A DNA stretch of 18,476 nt from Marinomonas sp. CT5. Lineage in GTDB: Bacteria > Pseudomonadota > Gammaproteobacteria > Pseudomonadales > Marinomonadaceae. Under the pieces are notes generated by a model. The model saw nothing but the letters and a program-made list of their open reading frames with translations, was not told the DNA's origin and did not search any database. Numbering within the stretch: the stretch's first letter is position 1; the number at the start of each line of letters is the position of its first letter. The translations under genes and the position numbers were made by a program. Shown piece by piece: positions 14,074 to 18,476 of the stretch. The stretch is from the NCBI RefSeq assembly GCF_018336975.1, contig NZ_CP025572.1, positions 1,908,486 through 1,926,961 of the forward strand, read 5' to 3'.

Positions 14074-14796
14074 TTAATGCCATGAGTTATTGCGAAACTG
14101 TCCTGGTGTAATGTCAAAATGTTGTGTAAATAACTTTACTAGGGCACTTGCATTACTAATTCCCACTTTGTGAGCAATAAAGTCTAGATTTTTATTGCTC
14201 GACCTCAACCACATTTTAGCCTCAGTTAAACGGCGCTGTTGCAAATATTGTTTTGGTGTCATACCAAGATGGCGTTTGAACAAAACCGTCAACTGACTTG
14301 GGCTTAAATGCACATCATGAGCCAATTCCGCAACACTCCAAGGTAATTGAAAATCATTGTCTAAACGTTGTTTGGCTTTATTAAGGCGTGTGTTCGCTTG
14401 ATAAATTTGGGCTTGGGGAATGGGAAGTAAGTGTTCCAGTAAATTAAGTGCTTGTTGTGTTTTTAGTGGATCTTGAGTATCGCCAATTAAACTTGTTAAA
14501 AAAGGTAAATATGCCTTGGCTTGATCGTTAAGTTCGACAAAGTTCTGTTGGCTTTCAATTTGGCTATCCCAAACAGGAAGAGCATTTAGTATTAGACAGT
14601 GATTATTCTCTCTTGCTAAATGGGTGTGCGCTTGATTGGAAGAAATCATACAAGCTTGGCCAAATTGCACTGCTTGCTGATGATTTTCAACATCTAAGAT
14701 AAGACAACCAGAGAGTGGTAAAACAATTTGTGTGTGATGATGAATATGCGCATCTGCCGTCTCTTTGTAGGATATGGTTTCTATTAAATCGCGCAT
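14074..14796 (-). CDS. AraC-family transcriptional regulator
   Basis: A 240-residue regulator with an N-terminal cupin-like part (residues 1-80; HIHHHTQIVLPLSGCLILDVENHQQAVQFGQACMISSNQAHTH) that could bind a ligand or metal. The C-terminal double helix-turn-helix of the AraC/XylS type (about 145-238) includes WSVAELAHDVHLSPSQLTVLFKRHLGMTPKQYLQQRRL and the second-helix consensus DFIAHKVGISNASALVKLFTQHFDITPGQFR. The run of four histidines at 18-21 and a nearby HTH are notable. The gene is divergent from the blue-copper gene with 158 nt between them, so it may control that cluster; this is inferred from position only. AAGGA lies about 9 nt before the start. Confidence 0.88.
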   Translation of the reverse strand: MRDLIETISYKETADAHIHHHTQIVLPLSGCLILDVENHQQAVQFGQACMISSNQAHTHLARENNHCLILNALPVWDSQIESQQNFVELNDQAKAYLPFLTSLIGDTQDPLKTQQALNLLEHLLPIPQAQIYQANTRLNKAKQRLDNDFQLPWSVAELAHDVHLSPSQLTVLFKRHLGMTPKQYLQQRRLTEAKMWLRSSNKNLDFIAHKVGISNASALVKLFTQHFDITPGQFRNNSWH

Positions 14797-14852
14797 GGTT
14801 TTGATTCCTTGTTAGCAGTATTTGCACTACTCTGTATTAGCTTTACAGAAAG

Positions 14853-14858
14853 TATAAT
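14853..14858 (+). promoter_or_regulatory. Perfect TATAAT -10 upstream of the copper/globin cluster
   Basis: TATAAT lies about 97 nt before the blue-copper gene. The region 17 nt upstream (CTCTGT) does not resemble a -35, which would fit a promoter that needs an activator such as the divergent AraC protein. The evidence is only the hexamer and the layout. Confidence 0.35.
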
Positions 14859-14954
14859 GATCTCTTCTTATTTTACTGTAACCATAGTATGACCAACATA
14901 ATTAAATCAAAAGCTCTTTCATAAGAAGGGTCTTTTAATGAAGGGGAATAATAC

Positions 14955-15587
14955 ATGATACGTTATCTACTGGCTCTAATCTGCGTATGCGGATTGCAAA
15001 ATGCCTGGGCCGATATGACTTTAACCGTGCTGGATCAAAACGGTTTGCCCGTAACGGATGCGGTCATAACCCTTGCTGGCTCCAAAGTTGAAACGCCTAA
15101 TACTGTTGCGGTAATGGATCAGATTGATGAATCTTTTGTGCCTCGTGTGTTGGTTGTGCAAAAGGGGCAATATGTAAGTTTTCCTAATAGTGATGATATT
15201 CGTCATCATGTTTATAGTTTTTCAAAACCAAAAACATTTGAAATAAAACTCTACAAAGGTTCTGAGATACCGCCTATTTTGTTCGACAAACCTGGATTGG
15301 TCGTTCTTGGTTGTAACATACACGATGACATGATTGGTTATATTATTGTGGCTGATAATGTTTTTAGTGTCATGACGGATCAAGATGGAAAAGTGACCTT
15401 GCCAGCCAAACAAGGAGATACGGTTTCTATTTGGAGTGAAAGACTGATAGAGGGTATCAATACAGTAGAACAAGCCAACATTAACAGTGATGTTGAACAA
15501 ACTGTTAGATTAGATTTAATACCGCCGATTGAAACCATGGATCACAATATGCATAAAGGTTTTGGCAAAAAGAAATGGTCAAAATAA
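14955..15587 (+). CDS. Secreted plastocyanin-like blue-copper protein ('methylamine utilization protein' type)
   Basis: A 210-residue exported protein with a signal peptide ending NAWA after residue 19. A cupredoxin domain shows a full type 1 copper site: His84 or His85 in PNSDDIRHHVYSF, then Cys120-x2-His123-x2-Met126 in VVLGCNIHDDMIGYIIV. This ligand order is that of plastocyanin and pseudoazurin. After the domain comes a Pro- and acid-rich tail and a basic C-terminus (GFGKKKWSK). Databases often label such proteins as methylamine utilization, but no mau genes are present. It likely carries electrons or binds copper in the periplasm. AGGGG lies 8 nt before ATG 14955. It is the first gene of a three-gene cluster. 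Confidence 0.85.
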   Translation: MIRYLLALICVCGLQNAWADMTLTVLDQNGLPVTDAVITLAGSKVETPNTVAVMDQIDESFVPRVLVVQKGQYVSFPNSDDIRHHVYSFSKPKTFEIKLYKGSEIPPILFDKPGLVVLGCNIHDDMIGYIIVADNVFSVMTDQDGKVTLPAKQGDTVSIWSERLIEGINTVEQANINSDVEQTVRLDLIPPIETMDHNMHKGFGKKKWSK

Positions 15588-15635
15588 ATTTCAGTAAATG
15601 AAGACTCGTTACAGTGACAATTGAGTGGAAAGTGA

Positions 15636-16508
15636 ATGAATAGAGTAGTAACAATAGTATTAGGGGCCAGTATAAGTGCTTTATTGGCTACGCCAAGTAT
15701 AGCGGGCGATGGTAAAATTTTGGCGACGGCTGGGCTTTCTCAAGTGGAAGGCAGTGGTGGCGGTGGACTGGTTCCATGGGCGACCTTGGCTGGTTACGAT
15801 AGTCGCGATGAAACCGCAGCATCGTTTTTTATGACGGATGTGAATGTCAGTGATTATCGATTGAGCTCCATTGGTGCGGCAACCAGCTTTTATGACAGGG
15901 TCGAATTGAGCTACGCCCAGCAAACGTTTGTTTTACCTGCTTCTTTGATAACTGGATTAAGTCTTGCTTCGGAGCAAATTAAACAAGATGTGGTTGGCCT
16001 AAAAGTACGCTTATACGGTGATGTGATTTACTCAGCGTATCCTCAAGTGAGTGTTGGTTTGCAACATAAGCAGTTAGACAGTGATTTTGTTGCATCTTAC
16101 CTTGGCGCTAAAGACGACAGTGGAACGGATTTTTATGTGGCGGCAACCAAAGTGCATTTAGGAGCCGTTGGCGGTTACAACCTAGTGTGGAACCTTACTG
16201 CTCGCGCGACTAAAGCCAATGAAATGGGGTTGCTAGGGTATGGTGGCCCAGACAACAACAATTACCAAGTGATGATGGAAGGCAGTGTCGGTTTGCTCCT
16301 GTCACCTAACTGGGTAGTAGGGATGGAATATCGTCAGAAACCAAGCAACTTGTCTAGTGTAGAAGAAGATGACTGGAAAGATGTTTTTGTCAGTTATATG
16401 CCGAACAAAAATGTTAATTTCACCGCGGCTTATGTCGATTTAGGTACAGTTGCCACCAAGAAAGATCAAACAGGCATTTATTTATCCATGACGGGGTACT
16501 TATGGTAA
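15636..16508 (+). CDS. DUF3034 family protein, probable outer-membrane beta-barrel
   Basis: A 290-residue exported protein of the DUF3034 family. The signal peptide MNRVVTIVLGASISALLATPSIAG ends with a typical SIA cleavage site. The mature part starts GKILATAGLSQVEGSGGGGLVPWATLAGY, the most conserved block of the family, and then alternates polar and apolar residues in short strands. It ends in a final strand closing on Trp (YLSMTGYLW), as outer-membrane barrels do. The barrel reading is inferred; the family's function is not known to me. Its stop overlaps the start of the globin gene by 7 nt, and it is 48 nt after the blue-copper gene, so the three genes are almost certainly one operon. Confidence 0.82.
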   Translation: MNRVVTIVLGASISALLATPSIAGDGKILATAGLSQVEGSGGGGLVPWATLAGYDSRDETAASFFMTDVNVSDYRLSSIGAATSFYDRVELSYAQQTFVLPASLITGLSLASEQIKQDVVGLKVRLYGDVIYSAYPQVSVGLQHKQLDSDFVASYLGAKDDSGTDFYVAATKVHLGAVGGYNLVWNLTARATKANEMGLLGYGGPDNNNYQVMMEGSVGLLLSPNWVVGMEYRQKPSNLSSVEEDDWKDVFVSYMPNKNVNFTAAYVDLGTVATKKDQTGIYLSMTGYLW

Positions 16509-16933
16509 ACCTAGCAAAAGCAGCATTTTTATCTTTTAGCGTGTTTTTAGTTGCGTGTGCAGCACCAAGCAAAGCGCCACAAAGTTTATATGACGAGATT
16601 GGTGGTAAACCAACAATCGAAGCCATTACCGATAATTTTATTGACGAAATTAGTTTTAACAAAGATATCTATCGTTATTTTGAAAAAACCAATATCACTC
16701 GGTTTCGCGAAAAATTCATTGAGCATCTATGTGTAGACACGGGTGGCCCTTGTACTTATACCGGCGATACTATGTTGAAAGTACATCAAGGACAAAACAT
16801 CAATGAGACAGACTTTAATACCACAGTCGACTTATTGGTTAACGCAATGAAAAAAGCAGGCCTTACTTATCCGCAACAAAATAAAGTTCTAAAAGTGCTC
16901 GCGCCAATGCGTGGGGAGATGCTTTACAAGTAA
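16502..16933 (+). CDS. Lipoprotein group-1 truncated hemoglobin
   Basis: A 143-residue protein with a lipoprotein signal peptide: lipobox LVAC with Cys19 and Ala at +2, which favours outer-membrane sorting. The rest is a group I truncated globin: SLYDEIGGKPTIEAI, then FREKFIEHLCVDTGGPCTYTG, and proximal His95 in MLKVHQGQNI. The B9-B10 pair reads F46-I47 where most NO- or oxygen-reactive members have F-Y, so the usual distal tyrosine is missing. Cysteines at 77 and 84 could form a periplasmic disulfide. An envelope-anchored globin suggests gas or heme sensing, NO handling or electron transfer with the blue-copper neighbour. ATG 16502 overlaps the DUF3034 stop (ATGGTAA). Confidence 0.87.
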   Translation: MVNLAKAAFLSFSVFLVACAAPSKAPQSLYDEIGGKPTIEAITDNFIDEISFNKDIYRYFEKTNITRFREKFIEHLCVDTGGPCTYTGDTMLKVHQGQNINETDFNTTVDLLVNAMKKAGLTYPQQNKVLKVLAPMRGEMLYK

Positions 16934-17012
16934 TTAGTTTTGCTCGCGACTGCCTGAAAAGGCCTCAAGAAAGTGAATTTTAAAATTATCGATTCGAAAG
17001 CGACCTACGGGT

Positions 17013-17087
17013 TAATGCTGTTCACTTAAGGGTTGAATTTAATTGAATAGCCTAATTAAATCCAATTAAGCTTTCTTAATCGGATTT
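17013..17087 (+). repeat. Solo IS4-type left end (copy A of a 75-bp direct repeat)
   Basis: Starts TAATGCTGTTCACTTAAGGG and aligns over about 75 bp with 17672-17747, differing at scattered positions plus a 1-bp indel. Copy B leads into an IS4-family transposase, so copy A is most likely the left end of another copy of that element or of a close relative. No transposase of that family follows copy A directly; an IS110-type gene does instead. The 80 nt before it (16934-17012) hold only a weak GCCT-GAAA-AGGC hairpin and an AATTTTAAAATT palindrome. Confidence 0.75.
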
Positions 17088-17093
17088 AATTAG
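17052..17093 (+). terminator. Long hairpin in IS end copy A
   Basis: Nineteen bases at 17052-17070 pair with 17075-17093, with one mismatch and a 4-nt loop (core AAATCC..ATTAAG / CTTAAT..GGATTT). The stem extends further than its counterpart in copy B. It has no T-run. It could block incoming transcripts, or be the structured target next to which the IS110-type element inserted. Confidence 0.55.
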
Positions 17094-17153
17094 ATGGTCC
17101 GCCTCACCTCTTAGCTATGCTTAGAGGGTGGCTAAACAAAGAGGCGAATCATC

Positions 17154-17671
17154 ATGTTTACTATTAAAGTTATTGGAATCGATTTAGGCAAATCTTCTTT
17201 TCATCTTGTTGCTCATGATCATGCTGGACGAGAACAATATCGAAAACGACTTACACGATTTAAGTTGGTAGAACATCTTGCGAATATACCCCCAACCATT
17301 ATTGCAATGGAGTCTTGCGGAGGCTCTCATTGGCTGGCACGTCAGTGTCAAAAATTTGGTCATGAGGTCAAACTCATCCCTCCTCAGTACGTAAAACCTT
17401 ACGTAAAGACCAATAAAAATGACTACATTGATGCGGACGCCATTGCAGAAGCTGCGATGCGGCCTAACATGCGTTTTGTGAGTATCAAAACAGAATCGGC
17501 CTAAGTGATCTCGGTGATTCAAAAAATACGTTCGGGCTATATCAAAGAGCGAACAGCCTGCATGTCTCGAATAGGTACTATTTTATTAGAGTTTGGACTC
17601 AGTTTTCCGGCAGGTCATGGCAAAATAAAGTCTGTGTTCCAGTGGCTGGCAGAGAAAAACGCTCCATTGCC
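17154..17671 (+). pseudogene. IS110/IS1111-type transposase remnant (nonsense codon, 3' truncated)
   Basis: From ATG 17154 (GAGG upstream) the frame gives MFTIKVIGIDLGKSSFHLVAHDHAG, IIAMESCGGSHWLARQCQKFGHEVKLIPPQYVKPYVKTNKNDYIDADAIAEAAMRP. It thus shows all four DEDD residues of the RuvC-like domain (D in GIDLGK, E in MESCGG, D and D in DYIDADAIAEA). A TAA at 17502-17504 stops it after KTESA; the frame resumes as VISVIQKIRSGYIKERTACMSRIGTILLEFGLSFPAGHGKIKSVFQWLAEKNAPLP, as expected if a Gln codon became TAA. Homology ends near 17671, exactly where IS end copy B begins, so an IS4-type insertion removed or displaced the serine-containing C-terminal domain. An imperfect hairpin lies in its leader at about 17101-17132. 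Confidence 0.85.
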
Positions 17672-17747
17672 TAATGCTGTTCACTTAAGGGTTGCATTTA
17701 ATTGAACAGCCTCAGAAAATCCGATTAAGCATGTCTTAATCGGATTT
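17672..17747 (+). repeat. IS4-type left end (copy B) directly upstream of the transposase
   Basis: The second copy of the direct repeat, starting TAATGCTGTTCACTTAAGGG, interrupts the IS110-type gene at its left and runs into the IS4-family transposase at its right. This makes it the left end of the resident IS4-type element. Whether TAATG belongs to the element or to a duplicated target cannot be settled from two copies. Confidence 0.75.
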
Positions 17748-17751
17748 TTTT
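17716..17751 (+). terminator. Intrinsic terminator immediately before the IS4 transposase start
   Basis: AAAATCCGATTAAG (17716-17729) and CTTAATCGGATTTT (17735-17748) form a perfect 14-bp stem with a 5-nt loop. The T-run continues to 17751, directly against the GTG start codon at 17752. It should stop outside transcripts and hide the translation start, a protection known in principle from other IS elements. Confidence 0.7.
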
Positions 17752-18476
17752 GTGTCTATTCAACAGCTCTTACTCAGTATTGATGAACTTCATTCCTTCT
17801 CGAATCATTCAACTTTCACTCAAAACATACCTGTTAAATGGATTGAATCGGCATTAACGCTTTCTTCAAAAGCAACTATTAGGCGCCGCCGATTACCTGA
17901 AGACCAAGTTCTTTGGCTGGTCCTAGGTATGGCTCTTTTTCGAGATGAGTCGATTGAGGAAGTGGCTAGACGATTAAATATATGTTCTGAAGGGCTCTCT
18001 TCTGAGCATTGGGCTAATGAACGATTTGCTCAGGATGATTGGCAAGGGTTACAAGTTTTCGCTATGGATGGGGTTATTTTTCGTACGCCTGACACGCCCG
18101 ACCTACAAGCGCATTTTGGTAGTGCCAGCAACGCAACCGTAAAACAAAGTGCTTATCCGCTACTACGTTGTGTCGCTCTGATGAATACACATTCCCATGT
18201 CATTTTAGATGCTCAAGTGGGCAACTATCAAACAGCTGAAACACCTTTGGCAGAAGCCATGCTCGATAAAATTCCTGATCGCAGCACCACATTGCTAGAC
18301 CGGAACTTCTGGAGTGCCAATCTAATGCATACTTTAATGGATGAAGGCAATGAGCGGCATTGGTTGATACCTAAACGCAGTAATACTGTGTATGAGGTCG
18401 TCGAAGAATACGGTGACGGAGATGCTTTATGGCGTATGACCGTCTCACCTCAGGCGCGTAAAAAGAATCCCAAGTT
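17752..18476 (+). CDS. IS4-family (InsG-like) transposase, runs off window, probable internal deletion
   Basis: The open frame from GTG 17752 to the window end gives 241 codons resembling E. coli IS4 InsG: IPVKWIESAL..SKATIRRRRLPEDQVLWLVLGMALFRDESIEEV, then VFAMDGVIFRTPDTPD carrying the first catalytic Asp, TTLLDRNFWS carrying the second Asp, and RHWLIPKR and SPQARKKNPK. The YREK block with the catalytic Glu should lie beyond the window. Between RRLNICSEGLSS and EHWANERF, InsG has about 25-30 more residues (the VAPSAVIQARQRLG region) that are absent here without a frame change, so an in-frame deletion probably inactivates this copy. No ribosome site is visible before the GTG because the terminator fills that space. 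Confidence 0.85.
   Translation, partial: MSIQQLLLSIDELHSFSNHSTFTQNIPVKWIESALTLSSKATIRRRRLPEDQVLWLVLGMALFRDESIEEVARRLNICSEGLSSEHWANERFAQDDWQGLQVFAMDGVIFRTPDTPDLQAHFGSASNATVKQSAYPLLRCVALMNTHSHVILDAQVGNYQTAETPLAEAMLDKIPDRSTTLLDRNFWSANLMHTLMDEGNERHWLIPKRSNTVYEVVEEYGDGDALWRMTVSPQARKKNPK

Noticed and set aside
17011..17017. TAATG before both IS4-type ends as a target-site duplication
   Set aside because: Both copies share the same orientation and the same bases, so TAATG is as likely to be part of the element; true duplications would flank opposite ends of one copy.
17184..17522. 112-residue minus-strand open frame opposite the IS110-type remnant
   Set aside because: The plus strand shows a clear DEDD transposase; the reverse translation has no family features.

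Overview
The window looks like a chromosomal stretch of a marine gammaproteobacterium. Moderate-to-low GC, clear Shine-Dalgarno sites and the mix of families (DUF3010, DUF3034, a Tct-type tripartite carrier, class IV adenylate cyclase) suggest an Oceanospirillales member such as Marinomonas. The genus is an inference from remembered family distribution, not a search result. Transposase genes sit at both edges, so this is a segment lodged between insertion sequences.

Left part (1-4350), accessory. An IS110-family transposase start (minus strand, cut by the window edge) is followed by small stand-alone genes: a DUF1272 Cys-rich protein, a GFA-family zinc protein, a transglutaminase-like protein, a MOSC protein, a CYTH/class IV adenylate cyclase-like protein, DUF6429, and a type II toxin-antitoxin pair. 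The sequences before and after the GFA gene resemble integron attC sites, so part of this region may be a relic of a gene-cassette array; no integrase gene is visible. The ParE/RelE-like toxin carries an in-frame TAA, and its conserved C-terminus is still encoded after the stop.

Middle part (4350-14019), metabolic and transport. DUF3010 (minus), a class V PLP aminotransferase (plus) and an EamA/YddG-like exporter (minus) come first. The exporter is preceded by a well-formed 7-codon upstream ORF. A complete tripartite tricarboxylate transporter follows (tctC-tctB-tctA), with a hairpin between tctC and tctB and a strong terminator after tctA. Next is a three-gene overlapping regulatory operon: an OmpR-type regulator (tctD), a TctE-type sensor kinase, and a periplasmic substrate-binding protein with no permease nearby. 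A perfect 7-4-7 direct repeat, the site architecture of PhoB/OmpR-type regulators, lies just upstream of a possible -10 box in front of tctC and is a plausible TctD site. The simplest reading is that the kinase, perhaps helped by the orphan binding protein, senses a carboxylate and switches on the carrier.

Right part (14074-18476). A minus-strand AraC regulator is divergent from a three-gene envelope cluster: a secreted blue-copper (plastocyanin-like) protein, a DUF3034 probable outer-membrane beta-barrel, and a lipoprotein group-1 truncated hemoglobin overlapping it by 7 nt. This copper/heme envelope module is the most interesting functional unit here. It ends at an IS pile-up: a solo end of an IS4-family element, an IS110/IS1111-type transposase pseudogene (nonsense codon and 3' truncation), then a second copy of the IS4-type end with a transposase that runs off the window and seems to have lost about 25-30 internal residues. 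No tRNA, rRNA or CRISPR was seen.
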